A DNA stretch of 22,286 bases, taken from positions 1 to 22,286 of the IMG/VR virus record IMGVR_UViG_3300005253_002076; one strand, written 5' to 3'. A program made the translations under genes and the position numbers. This document shows positions 6,890 to 13,860 of this stretch, piece by piece (positions within the stretch are counted from its first letter, which is position 1; every line of letters begins with the position of its first letter). Origin of the DNA: a virus. The notes under the pieces were generated by a model, which was not told the origin of the DNA, did not search any database, and was given only the letters and a program-made list of their open reading frames with translations.

Positions 6890-7269
6890 TTCATCGCCTC
6901 CAATCTCCTATTCCTATCTTCTTGATAACGCAATAAGGCATATTTAATCCCCTCGGGCTCTGACCTTATATGTACTCCTGGTTTTTGCATAACAGAGCGG
7001 TCTGATAGGTTCATAGAAATCTCTGCTATTATCTCTGCTAAGTCTATCTTTTTTGTAAACATAAGAGAAATCAAATCTGCCGTCATAGTTGCCCATGCCA
7101 TGATAGCCGATCCCGATTTGCCTATTGTAATAAGTATGTTAATCGGGACCGGCCTTTTTCTGTAGTCTATACTCTCTACAACGGTGACAAACATAACCCC
7201 GTTCGGGGTTGCTATTTTCCAAGTTAGAGAGTCCTGAGCAATGCCACTTTCTAGGTCCGTTAATGCCAA
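6886..7269 (-). CDS. Stand-alone TSCPD-like domain protein, 127 aa
   Basis: The region at about residues 17-92 matches the TSCPD pattern found at the C-terminus of class II ribonucleotide reductases and in short NrdJ-related proteins: TPNGVMFVTVVES, then RPVPINILITIGKSGSA, then a helix and AEIIAEISMNL. It lacks the usual Cys-Pro-Asp signature. A conserved tail-like IRSEPEGIKYALLRY follows. The start is a TTG at 7269 immediately after the upstream TAA, with GAGG about 8 nt before it; the first internal ATG would cut into the domain. Role inferred: nucleotide metabolism accessory or regulator. No reductase catalytic gene is in the window. Confidence 0.62.
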   Translation of the reverse strand: MALTDLESGIAQDSLTWKIATPNGVMFVTVVESIDYRKRPVPINILITIGKSGSAIMAWATMTADLISLMFTKKIDLAEIIAEISMNLSDRSVMQKPGVHIRSEPEGIKYALLRYQEDRNRRLEAMK

Positions 7270-7521
7270 TTACTCATCCTCTCCATCTTCCCCGTCTACT
7301 TCTTCATCAGTTTTTTCATCAGAGATTTGAAGGTTTTCTTTTAGTTCTTCTGCATACTTCTCTGTGTGTGCAGAGAATTCAAAGGTCTCATCTTCTTCTG
7401 GAACATCTGCCACGTCTTGTTCTAGGGCATCGAGGAGATTTAACAACGATGTCCTTACATCATCCGAATCAAACGATGCGTTTCTTTTGATTGCTTTTCG
7501 GATTTGCAGGAAGGGTTTCAT
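7270..7521 (-). CDS. Acidic hypothetical protein, 83 aa
   Basis: An 83-residue protein with a basic N-terminus (MKPFLQIRKAIKRN) and a strongly acidic remainder ending EEVDGEDGEDE. A purine-rich AAAGAG stretch precedes the ATG at 7521. Its stop is adjacent to the TTG start of the TSCPD-like gene. Acidic small phage proteins often mimic DNA or bind basic host proteins, but there is no direct evidence here. Confidence 0.7.
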   Translation of the reverse strand: MKPFLQIRKAIKRNASFDSDDVRTSLLNLLDALEQDVADVPEEDETFEFSAHTEKYAEELKENLQISDEKTDEEVDGEDGEDE

Positions 7522-7536
7522 TTTCTCTTTATCCTT

Positions 7537-7761
7537 TCAGGTTATTACTCTTACGTGTTCGCCTTCTGGCGTCCAGTTTACTATTATTATAGGCTTGTTT
7601 TCTATAAGGTCTAAATCTATCTCAAATACTTGTACTGAATTATTAGGAAGTGCATCATCGACACTCTGCCCAGCTTTAGTTTCTGCGCGTTTCTTATCGT
7701 CGGTAACGAATTCTGGTAATAACCTTCCTTGTTCCATTATAAAACCAACGTATATAATCAT
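7537..7761 (-). CDS. Small hypothetical protein, 74 aa
   Basis: A 74-residue product. The ATG at 7761 makes an ATGA overlap with the upstream gene; a second ATG at codon 9 (MEQGRLLPEF) is possible. The C-terminal half is a beta-rich segment (SVQVFEIDLDLI, KPIIIVNWTPEGEHVRVI). No known domain is recognised. Confidence 0.7.
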   Translation of the reverse strand: MIIYVGFIMEQGRLLPEFVTDDKKRAETKAGQSVDDALPNNSVQVFEIDLDLIENKPIIIVNWTPEGEHVRVIT

Positions 7762-8231
7762 GGTCTCATATCTCTCTTTAGTTGATTGAGGTTTCTGTGT
7801 TTAACTCTCTCAAACTTAGCTTCGATCATTTCATTAAAGGTTAAAACTTGAGCCCTTTTGTATCTTCTAATACAACCTTCGCAAAAATATTCAAATAGGG
7901 CAACAATGGTTACTTCTTCCAAACAATCAGCACAAAATAAGTCTGTTGGTTTCTTTCTTCCTTTTACTCTGCCCATTTTTCTTTTCTCTTTAATCTTTCT
8001 CTTCTTGTACTTTCTTTCTCTCTTCTTATATTTCCTTGTTGGTTTTATTTCATCACGGTCAGCTACGTGAAAATAAGTTAAAGTTATCCAAGCCCTGAGA
8101 GAACATCTGACGCATAAGGTAATGATAACTCTAGGATTGGGGAGAAGGTTTTGGAAATATCTTAAGTTATCTCCACTATTTTTCCTACTACAGAGATCAC
8201 AGACTTCGTCAGGGTCTCTTATGAGGAACAT
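7758..8231 (-). CDS. Two-module Cys-pair (putative zinc) protein with basic linker, 157 aa
   Basis: The 157-residue product has two four-cysteine modules: C11/C14 with C40/C43, and C100/C103 with C117/C120. They are joined by a linker from about residue 65 to 94 that is almost all Lys/Arg with Tyr. A basic helix ends the protein. Each module has the C-x2-C...C-x2-C layout of treble-clef or zinc-ribbon sites. The basic linker suggests nucleic-acid binding. The start shares a TAATG junction with the upstream gene, itself a Cys-pair protein. This is not a family I can name; zinc binding is inferred from spacing. Confidence 0.72.
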   Translation of the reverse strand: MFLIRDPDEVCDLCSRKNSGDNLRYFQNLLPNPRVIITLCVRCSLRAWITLTYFHVADRDEIKPTRKYKKRERKYKKRKIKEKRKMGRVKGRKKPTDLFCADCLEEVTIVALFEYFCEGCIRRYKRAQVLTFNEMIEAKFERVKHRNLNQLKRDMRP

Positions 8232-8482
8232 TACTTCTCAGTCATTTTTGGGATGTGCATACTTATTATTTTATTCTCGTTTTTGTTTAAGCAACTGTCA
8301 CAGAGGCCAAAGTTATGGTATTTTGCTAGTATGTTGCTACAGCTGTTACACCTAATGCCTTTCTTTTTCCTTCCCGGTCGGTCCCTTCTTCCTCTCCTAG
8401 TCACTGTCAGATACCTTCCTCTTTTTGAGGCTTTGGCTATCCTTCTTCTTACTTTCTTTTCCAAGTCAGTTAGTTGTTTCAT
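8231..8482 (-). CDS. Basic zinc-ribbon-like protein, 83 aa
   Basis: The 83-residue product has a highly basic N-terminal half (VRRRIAKASKRGRY, TRRGRRDRPGRKKKG) followed by a compact C-x2-C-x12-C-x2-C site at C45, C48, C61 and C64 (FGLCDSC). The combination of a basic arm and a small zinc site suggests RNA or DNA binding. The start overlaps the upstream stop as ATGA and the stop overlaps the downstream start as TAATG. Confidence 0.74.
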   Translation of the reverse strand: MKQLTDLEKKVRRRIAKASKRGRYLTVTRRGRRDRPGRKKKGIRCNSCSNILAKYHNFGLCDSCLNKNENKIISMHIPKMTEK

Positions 8483-8733
8483 TGGATACGTTTGGCTCGA
8501 TAGTTCACGCCAGTATCAGGAAGTTCTAGCTGTACTGTTTCCTTGCTTTCTCGTATTAATTTCTTAAGAACATCTATACATTGCAAACAATGAGGTAATT
8601 GTCTATGAGTCTCCTTTACACGGGCGCGATTAACGATAAAGTGTCCACAAAGTATACTAACATTTATACCATAATTCCATTTAACTACAACATGTAGAAC
8701 CTTAGTTCTCCCACCGATGTCTGCCCAATTCAT
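8479..8733 (-). CDS. Small Cys/His protein, 84 aa
   Basis: An 84-residue product. Possible metal ligands are C29, H31, H48, C49 and C52 (ILCGHFIVN and HCLQC). The N-terminus is strand-rich (TKVLHVVVKWNYGINVSIL); the C-terminus is a charged helix and tail. ATGA overlaps fix both ends. It is the third of a run of Cys-pair proteins. Function unknown. Confidence 0.7.
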   Translation of the reverse strand: MNWADIGGRTKVLHVVVKWNYGINVSILCGHFIVNRARVKETHRQLPHCLQCIDVLKKLIRESKETVQLELPDTGVNYRAKRIQ

Positions 8734-8942
8734 TCTATTAACATTTCCCGTTCAAAGTAGTCAAAGGCCACCGTTTCTGTTTCGATAAGGTCAACGATGC
8801 CTTTACATAGCACGTACATGGAGCCTGAGGATAGTTTTATTTCCATAGGTAGCCCTCCGAGCTTTATAGAGGCCGTTTTTCTGTCCTCTGCTACGGAGAA
8901 TGTTACATTTTCATATGTAGTAGTGAACTCTTCTATGCTCAT
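8730..8942 (-). CDS. Small hypothetical protein, 70 aa
   Basis: The start is taken at the ATG at 8942 (MSIEEFTTTYENV), which has GAAGG about 8 nt upstream and makes an ATGA overlap with the 40-residue membrane protein gene. A longer open reading to 9158 only reads through that gene and the next in another frame. The first half is strand-like (VTFSVAEDRKTASIKLGG), the second helical (MYVLCKGIVDLIETETVAF). Function unknown. Confidence 0.72.
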   Translation of the reverse strand: MSIEEFTTTYENVTFSVAEDRKTASIKLGGLPMEIKLSSGSMYVLCKGIVDLIETETVAFDYFEREMLIE

Positions 8943-9061
8943 TCTTTTACCTTCTTTGAAAACATTAGGATAAGGAAAAACCAGAACGCAAACGTCCACC
9001 AAATACCAATGGTTGGAGCCATTATAAATCCAATGAGAGCACAGAGGATAAAGAAGTTCAT
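8939..9061 (-). CDS. Tiny hydrophobic membrane protein, 40 aa
   Basis: A 40-residue protein, MNFFILCALIGFIMAPTIGI followed by an aromatic hydrophobic run (WWTFAFWFFLILMF) and a basic end (SKKVKE). It is long enough for two short or one long membrane helix. ATGA overlaps at both ends (9061 with the upstream stop, 8939 with the downstream start) strongly support it as a real gene. It resembles another 40-residue protein encoded at 16948-17070 in length, pattern and several residues. Confidence 0.72.
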   Translation of the reverse strand: MNFFILCALIGFIMAPTIGIWWTFAFWFFLILMFSKKVKE

Positions 9062-9333
9062 TTTCTATCCCGTGGTAAGAAGTTGGACCAGAACCAACAA
9101 GAGATATGATAGTAGTTATGAAGGGGAAACCTGGAACCCGTTTGGATTCCAAACCCATCTATTTTATATGTACAGAGATCACAGAACGGTAACAAGCCTA
9201 GAAGAGAATCAAGGTGAGAGAGTCCACCGTGATGTCTAATAGGTCTAAAGCGTCGGATTCTTATTTTAACAAACTTCTTGATAATTATCCAATTTATTAC
9301 ACCAAGAATAAGGCCAAAGATAAACCATTTCAT
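9058..9333 (-). CDS. Membrane-anchored Cys/His protein, 91 aa
   Basis: The 91-residue product begins with an N-terminal membrane helix (about residues 3-18, WFIFGLILGVINWIII) and a basic stop-transfer segment (KKFVKIRIRRFRPIRHH). A Cys/His cluster follows: C51-x2-C54, H72, H76 and C79. The layout implies a metal-binding domain on the cytoplasmic face. The start shares a TAATG junction with the upstream gene and the stop an ATGA with the downstream gene. No family is recognised. Confidence 0.73.
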   Translation of the reverse strand: MKWFIFGLILGVINWIIIKKFVKIRIRRFRPIRHHGGLSHLDSLLGLLPFCDLCTYKIDGFGIQTGSRFPLHNYYHISCWFWSNFLPRDRK

Positions 9334-9542
9334 TAGCTTAACTTATCCAATTCTTCCTTAGCATCAGCTAGTAATGTTTGGATTCTGTCCCGATCCGCTA
9401 ACAAATACCTTACCGCCATTGTTACTTCAAAGGCTATTCCATCTACAGACGTGTGATGGGAACAGTTGCGAGTATTTGAAATAGTTATATCTGGAAGTAC
9501 TAATACAACTCCATCAGATGATCGGGTTATAGTTTCGGGCAT
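9333..9542 (-). CDS. Small hypothetical protein, 69 aa
   Basis: A 69-residue product bounded by TAATG junctions on both sides. The N-terminal half is strand-like (GVVLVLPDITIS) with His-His in a loop, and the C-terminal half is a long helix (VRYLLADRDRIQTLLADAKEEL). No motif allows a functional call. Confidence 0.72.
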   Translation of the reverse strand: MPETITRSSDGVVLVLPDITISNTRNCSHHTSVDGIAFEVTMAVRYLLADRDRIQTLLADAKEELDKLS

Positions 9543-9769
9543 TATTTCTTCTCCCTAACCTTTTCGTTTCCGGCATAGGAAAAATAACACATCTTTCCAC
9601 TTGCAACTAATTCTGCAACTACAAGCTTAGAAACCTCTATCATCGCACGTTCTATCTCTTTGGCTGTCATACTTTCCATAATGAGAACGCCAGGAATGTG
9701 TATAGGCTTTTGTACCGGCATCTGTAGTGTTACTACTACTTCTGCCTCGTTTCCTTTTCTCATTTCCAT
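9542..9769 (-). CDS. Small hypothetical protein, 75 aa
   Basis: A 75-residue product. The start at 9769 and stop at 9542 are both part of TAATG junctions. A strand (AEVVVTLQMPV), a Pro-rich turn and a helix (TAKEIERAMIEVSKLVVAEL) are followed by a short basic tail. No homologous family is recognised by eye. Confidence 0.72.
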   Translation of the reverse strand: MEMRKGNEAEVVVTLQMPVQKPIHIPGVLIMESMTAKEIERAMIEVSKLVVAELVASGKMCYFSYAGNEKVREKK

Positions 9770-9957
9770 TATTCCTTTTTATCTTCATAAAACTTAAACT
9801 CTTCTATTTCGTCAGTTGATTTGGAACGGCTACAAGCATTAAACTCTAAATGAGCTACAGCTTCTGCTATACAACGTAACAGTTCACTCCTTCGATCTGC
9901 TGCTGATAATTCAAGGAAGATTTCCCTTCCTCGATCTGTATAAATTGCTTTTTTCAT
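9769..9957 (-). CDS. Small hypothetical protein, 62 aa
   Basis: A 62-residue product with TAATG junctions at both ends. The N-terminus is strand-like (KAIYTDRGREIFLEL) and is followed by a helix (DRRSELLRCIAEAVAHLEF) and an acidic tail. Function unknown. Confidence 0.7.
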   Translation of the reverse strand: MKKAIYTDRGREIFLELSAADRRSELLRCIAEAVAHLEFNACSRSKSTDEIEEFKFYEDKKE

Positions 9958-10124
9958 TATTCTTCCTGAACTATTTGCGGACTAATTTCTACTGTTGCAT
10001 CATTTCCTAACAAATGTCTTATTTCATCTCCATGCTCTCCAGCTACTTTTGCTGTACTAAATACATGAGCAGCAATTAATTTTTTTGAGTCTGTTGATTT
10101 AACTATCAGGAGATAGACTTTCAT
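9957..10124 (-). CDS. Small hypothetical protein, 55 aa
   Basis: A short gene fitting exactly between its neighbours. It starts MKVYLLIVKSTDSKKLIAAH at the ATG at 10124, which shares TAATG with the helicase stop. Its own TAA at 9957 shares TAATG with the next start. It looks like a small alpha/beta peptide (strand, helix, loop, strand). The exact coupling on both sides is the main support. Confidence 0.7.
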   Translation of the reverse strand: MKVYLLIVKSTDSKKLIAAHVFSTAKVAGEHGDEIRHLLGNDATVEISPQIVQEE

Positions 10125-12304
10125 TATTTCCTCCTACTCCTCATTTCTGTTTTCATCTTCTTTATCAACTCATAACCCATACTTTTCCCAGCGTCGGGCG
10201 AGTCATTTCCCTCAACAATCTGCTCAATGATTTTTAATTTTCGTGCCAGAATTTCCTGTATCCATTCTTCTATTGTATCTGATCCAACTACATAGTAGGA
10301 TACAGCGCCATGACATTCATTTAACCTGCCGTAAATCCTACCTTCACATTGTTGGTGATAAGCAGGAGTCCAGCCAAAGTCTGAGAAGATAACATATCCC
10401 GCTTTAGTCATATCCAATCCCTCACCAGCTACAAATCCCGTAGCGACTAGGAATTTTATGCTTGGGTCAGATTGAAATTGATCTACATATCTCTGCCTAT
10501 CTTCCTGCTTTGTATCTCCATCAAACACAACCGCTTCATGTCCTAACCTTTTCCCAATTCCTCTAGCTACAGCTTTGAATCCTGAGAAGATAACAACCTT
10601 TCCTTCTCCTAATTTATCTGCAGCTGGAGAAACTTCGTAGGATTCACTTAGCTCTATTGCTAAATCAGCTATTCTATCTACTTTGTCTTGAGCTACGATT
10701 TGTTTTAACCTAGTTATTTGTGCTAACAATCCTGTTATACTTATTGCCTCTGAGCTAAGGTCAAATTCTGCTAGTTGTTGATATATTCCTTCTAGTGCTG
10801 TCTCGTATCTATCTCTAGCTTCGGGGGACAACTCATGCCAATCGTAAATCCTTTCGATGGCTGGCAGTTCTTTTTGAACATCTTCTCTCTTTCGTCTAAT
10901 CATAATTGTTGAGAGAGACTTTCTTAATCTGTCTACATTTCTAACTGAGCCGTCCATAAATATATATTGATTACAGAAATTATCCTCTGATGAGTATTGC
11001 CCTGGACGGATTAAGCGGAGATAGGAGTATAGTTCTCGTGGTCTATTTAGAATAGGAGTAGCAGTTAGGAATAACCACTTTAGAGTTTGTGAAACATTAT
11101 TTAAGTGAAGTGTGGCTCTTGTTCTATTTGCAGAAGTATTCTTGATTTTATGAGCTTCATCACAAACAACTACATCGTAGTCTGCTGCGGTTAAAATTTC
11201 TGCCCAAAGAAATCTATCTTCTTTCTTTTCAGGGTCGTTGCTAACATCTAAACCCTTGCCGAAGATGTCGTAATTGATAATTACATATTTAGGTTTCTTT
11301 GTAACTAGGTGTTCCACGTCCCATTGGGAGGGTGTTGAGCCTTTACAAATATATGCATCCTCACCCGTTAGATTCTTGATATGCCTACGCCAGTTTTCTT
11401 TAATTGCAGCAGGACAGATGATAATTGCATGAAGTTTCTTATATTCAATGTAACCTATTGCTTCCCAAGTTTTACCTAAGCCTGTCATGTCTGCAATAAT
11501 TGCATCACCGCCGGCGCAATCAATAAACTCAACGGCGACTTCTTGAAACGGGCGGAGGTTGTATCCATTCTGTAATTCTACGGAAAGGGATGATTCTAGT
11601 TTTCCTGCTAGGTTGGAGAGTCTTTCTCTTTTTTCTGTTTCTATTTCTATTGCAGCCTTAGCTTCTACACTCCACTCTACTTTAGGATTGTCTAATAGGG
11701 CTTCTTCAATTCTCCAACCTTCAGTTTTTGGTAAGCTCCAAGAGATTTCATCCTTTGACCTTTTTTCCTTCTTAATTCCTTCAATCTTATCAATATCCCA
11801 CATTCCACCTTTTACTTTTAGAATCTGGAATCTTTTGTCTCTTAGGGTTATTTTGTAATTTGGTTTAGCTTCTTCTTTTTTCTGCCAAGCCTTGAATTTC
11901 TGGAAAGCTTGGTATGTTTGGAAGTCCCAATCAATATTGATAGTGGGAATTAACTTCAGACGTTCTAATAATTCTTCTAAGCTTGAGGCAGGAATGTGAT
12001 TAATATTCTCTACTGTTCTATCGTAAAAGCGTCCATTTGTTCCTCGTAAGAGATTTACATATTCATGGTGATACTTAACTGGATTATTTTCTAACAAGAA
12101 AGTGGGATCAGTAACTTCTCCATTTTTCTGAAGGACTTCAATTACTTTCACGGTCATTGGCATTTTTGCTACTAATTCTTGGTAATCTATTTGCTTTACA
12201 GCCTTTGCAGTACGTAAGTTTTCTATCTTCTCTAGTAATTGTTTCTCCTCACTAGAGAGTATATCTATTTCTTTTTGTAGGTTGTCGAGGTTTGGGTTAG
12301 TCAT
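10124..12304 (-). CDS. SNF2-family (superfamily 2) DNA helicase/translocase
   Basis: The product is 726 aa. The N-terminal third (1-240) has a coiled coil (residues 5-35) and a mixed domain. The helicase core starts near residue 250 with RPFQEVAVEF (motif Q/Ia region). Motif I is DMTGLGKT (272-279), motif II DEAH (382-385), motif III FLTATP (412-417), motif V GEGLDMTKAGYVIFSD (627-642) and motif VI QQCEGRIYGR (651-660). This order and the GxGKT/DEAH signatures fit SNF2/Rad54/SMARCAL1-like ATP-dependent DNA translocases used by phages in replication-fork or recombination work. The start at 12304 overlaps the upstream gene by 8 nt. Motif I reads DMTGLGKT rather than the common DEMGLGKT. Confident as to family; substrate is not determinable. 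Confidence 0.93.
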   Translation of the reverse strand: MTNPNLDNLQKEIDILSSEEKQLLEKIENLRTAKAVKQIDYQELVAKMPMTVKVIEVLQKNGEVTDPTFLLENNPVKYHHEYVNLLRGTNGRFYDRTVENINHIPASSLEELLERLKLIPTINIDWDFQTYQAFQKFKAWQKKEEAKPNYKITLRDKRFQILKVKGGMWDIDKIEGIKKEKRSKDEISWSLPKTEGWRIEEALLDNPKVEWSVEAKAAIEIETEKRERLSNLAGKLESSLSVELQNGYNLRPFQEVAVEFIDCAGGDAIIADMTGLGKTWEAIGYIEYKKLHAIIICPAAIKENWRRHIKNLTGEDAYICKGSTPSQWDVEHLVTKKPKYVIINYDIFGKGLDVSNDPEKKEDRFLWAEILTAADYDVVVCDEAHKIKNTSANRTRATLHLNNVSQTLKWLFLTATPILNRPRELYSYLRLIRPGQYSSEDNFCNQYIFMDGSVRNVDRLRKSLSTIMIRRKREDVQKELPAIERIYDWHELSPEARDRYETALEGIYQQLAEFDLSSEAISITGLLAQITRLKQIVAQDKVDRIADLAIELSESYEVSPAADKLGEGKVVIFSGFKAVARGIGKRLGHEAVVFDGDTKQEDRQRYVDQFQSDPSIKFLVATGFVAGEGLDMTKAGYVIFSDFGWTPAYHQQCEGRIYGRLNECHGAVSYYVVGSDTIEEWIQEILARKLKIIEQIVEGNDSPDAGKSMGYELIKKMKTEMRSRRK

Positions 12305-12512
12305 CTTCGTAGTCTAAACCGTGTCCTATTGCACTTATCATGGATTGTAAACAGAGAATGTCTTCATAGAAGAAAGCAACTTTTTGTCTAGCTTCATCTA
12401 ATTCTTTATTTCCTCTACGTACTAATTCTTCTAAGGAATCGAGAGCCATTCTGGCTAGTTCTATATTGAGGTAGGCTCTTATTTCCCTCTTTTCAGAAGT
12501 GGAAAACTTCAT
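12297..12512 (-). CDS. Helical hypothetical protein, about 71 aa
   Basis: The start is either the ATG at 12512 (MKFSTSEKREIRAYL) or a GTG at 12518, which has GGAG 5 nt upstream and a GTGA overlap with the upstream stop; they differ by two residues. The protein is almost entirely helical with Arg/Glu heptads (ARMALDSLEELVRRGNKEL) and an acidic end. It is coupled to the helicase by an 8-nt overlap. It could be a helicase accessory, but that rests on position only. Confidence 0.7.
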   Translation of the reverse strand: MKFSTSEKREIRAYLNIELARMALDSLEELVRRGNKELDEARQKVAFFYEDILCLQSMISAIGHGLDYEDD

Positions 12513-12514
12513 TT

Positions 12515-12676
12515 TCACCAAGTCTCCAAATGTTTAATGTAAGGTAAAACTGTTTTATTTGCCCACAAAAACATCAAATCTTCTATAGGTTGTTCCTCTT
12601 GAAATATCGGTCTTGTTAGTTTTGTTACCTTTATTACTGAGTAGACTAAGTGTTTGTCGTGAGTTATTTGGAACAT
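12515..12676 (-). CDS. Small hypothetical protein, 53 aa
   Basis: I place the start at the ATG at 12676 (MFQITHDKHLVYSVIKV), which overlaps the upstream zinc-finger gene by 13 nt. An ATG at 12718 would add 14 basic residues but overlap that gene by 55 nt. It contains a strand-rich first half and a hydrophobic/Trp segment (EDLMFLWANKTVLPYI). No Shine-Dalgarno is strong. Function unknown. Confidence 0.55.
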   Translation of the reverse strand: MFQITHDKHLVYSVIKVTKLTRPIFQEEQPIEDLMFLWANKTVLPYIKHLETW

Positions 12677-12804
12677 TTTTCGTTTTCTTGTTTCTTTTTT
12701 CTCCAACAGTTCACGCATACATTTTTGATAAACGCATCGTTGGGAGAATATCCGTAAGCTGTTTCTGTATCTTCTTTACAGAAATCACAATATGTTTCTT
12801 CCAT
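12664..12804 (-). CDS. Tiny zinc-finger-like protein, 46 aa
   Basis: A 46-residue protein starting MEETYCDFCKEDTETAYGYS. Cysteines C6/C9 and C30/C33 make a C-x2-C-x20-C-x2-C site, followed by a basic tail (WRKKKQENEKCSK). A GAGGG stretch lies 11 nt before the ATG. The stop of the upstream gene is 5 nt away. The Cys spacing suits a zinc-ribbon or treble-clef site. The gene is shorter than 60 codons and easily missed. Confidence 0.7.
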   Translation of the reverse strand: MEETYCDFCKEDTETAYGYSPNDAFIKNVCVNCWRKKKQENEKCSK

Positions 12805-12809
12805 GATTA

Positions 12810-13019
12810 TTAAACCCTCGCGATTATATCCTCAAATTCAACCCGATAAACCGTTTTTCCGGTTAATTTCATTCCACCAGGAGTAACGATAGTTTCTCTA
12901 ATAAAGATAAAATCGTCACGTAGCCCTACAACTCTACCTTTAAATATTCCATATTTATTTTTCCAAACTACTACTTGATTCAACTCGAACCTTGTTCTCA
13001 TTTGCATTAAATGTTCCAT
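12810..13019 (-). CDS. Small beta-rich hypothetical protein, 69 aa
   Basis: The start is set at the ATG at 13019 (MEHLMQMRTRFEL) because GGGAG lies 7 nt upstream. An ATG at 13040 would extend it by seven residues. Most of the product is beta-strand-like with turns (QVVVWKNKYGIFKGRVVGL, FIFIRETIVTPGG, TVYRVEFEDI), as in small SH3-like or Hfq-size barrels. It overlaps the upstream gene by 65 nt, long for this strand, but both frames look genuine. Confidence 0.64.
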   Translation of the reverse strand: MEHLMQMRTRFELNQVVVWKNKYGIFKGRVVGLRDDFIFIRETIVTPGGMKLTGKTVYRVEFEDIIARV

Positions 13020-13662
13020 GACTTTTCTCCCTATTTTCAAACTCCTTTACAAGTTTATTTAACTTAATTAGCTCCATTTTAGCGCGATGTGTCATTAAGC
13101 GCCACGGTTCCGACTCAGCGGGCATGGTTCGGGTTATAGTTATTCCCGTAGTTGGATCAAATATTGTTATCTTTTGTTCTCTCTTAATTTCTAAATGGTG
13201 GTCTTCTAAATCATATGTCATGAATGGTGGTACTAGTTTCTTAGCTTCTTCTTGACGTTTTATTAAAGCTGTTGTTCTATCTATTGATTTGTTATGAACA
13301 GAATTTCTTACTTGTTCAAGGATAGGATGTAGAAGTTTCTCAAATTCCTTAGTTGAACAAACTGTCATAACTAAATGACAGATTGGTCCAGCGATTATTT
13401 CGTAAGATAATTCGGAGAATTTTCCGGTAGGTAGGATAATGTCTACAGTAAAATCAAACTGAGGGATTAGTCCGTATCTATTTTTTCCAATCTTATAGAG
13501 AAGTTCAGTATATGTTTTTTGGAATGGTTCTAACTCTGCTAACTTTTTCTGAAAGCTTTTATCTACCTTGGGGAGATTCCAGAGTTTAGGTACTTGTTTT
13601 CTATCGTTCTTTTCTTTGTTATTTAATTGAGTAATGGAAACTGGATCAATGCTGGACGACAT
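12955..13662 (-). CDS. First gene of leftward operon; hypothetical protein, 235 aa
   Basis: A 235-residue product starting at 13662 after a GAGG Shine-Dalgarno. It is the first gene after the best promoter in the window and a structured leader. A basic, disordered-looking N-terminus (about 1-40) precedes a central alpha/beta domain (PQFDFTVDIILPTGKFSEL, GPICHLVMTVCSTKEFEKLL). A strand pair (KITIFDPTTGITITRTMP) leads to a helical C-terminus and a Ser-rich tail. I do not recognise the fold. First position in an operon often indicates an early regulatory or host-takeover protein. Confidence 0.78.
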   Translation of the reverse strand: MSSSIDPVSITQLNNKEKNDRKQVPKLWNLPKVDKSFQKKLAELEPFQKTYTELLYKIGKNRYGLIPQFDFTVDIILPTGKFSELSYEIIAGPICHLVMTVCSTKEFEKLLHPILEQVRNSVHNKSIDRTTALIKRQEEAKKLVPPFMTYDLEDHHLEIKREQKITIFDPTTGITITRTMPAESEPWRLMTHRAKMELIKLNKLVKEFENREKSHGTFNANENKVRVESSSSLEK

Positions 13663-13707
13663 TGTTTCCTCTTATTTTTTAATTGTAAGAAAAAAAGAAA
13701 TAGGTTT

Positions 13708-13797
13708 GTTAGGCTTAGTTTCTACGTAGAGAAACTAGATCGAAGTCTAGCCTCCGAAACCAGTTGGCCACCTTACGGCAGCCCAATCTTGCCTAAC
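13708..13797 (-). ncRNA. Structured 5' leader RNA (candidate riboregulator, about 90 nt)
   Basis: The element is closed by a perfect 7-bp stem, GTTAGGC (13791-13797 in leftward sense) with GCCTAAC (13708-13714). Inside are three hairpins: GGCTGCC-GTAA-GGTGGCC (within 13764-13786), CTAGA/TCTAG (13735-13750) and TAGTTTCT/AGAAACTA (13716-13737). The last two share TAG and may alternate. In leftward RNA the first hairpin has two G-U pairs and a GNRA loop; in rightward RNA those pairs become A-C mismatches, so the leftward strand is the folded one. It lies between the promoter at 13861-13889 and the start at 13662. It is not a tRNA because no T-loop or 7-nt anticodon loop exists. Function unknown; a ligand- or protein-sensing leader is an inference. 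Confidence 0.6.
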
Positions 13798-13860
13798 TTT
13801 TGATGGCGTCCCACCCTGGAAACCTACTTCCTTTTCCTAGCCCACAAGGGGCGAATATCC

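Noticed and set aside
13708-13797. tRNA gene (7-bp acceptor-like stem and about 90 nt)
   Set aside because: No TTCGA-type T-loop, no 7-nt anticodon loop at the right place and no CCA end. The hairpin positions do not fit a cloverleaf on either strand.
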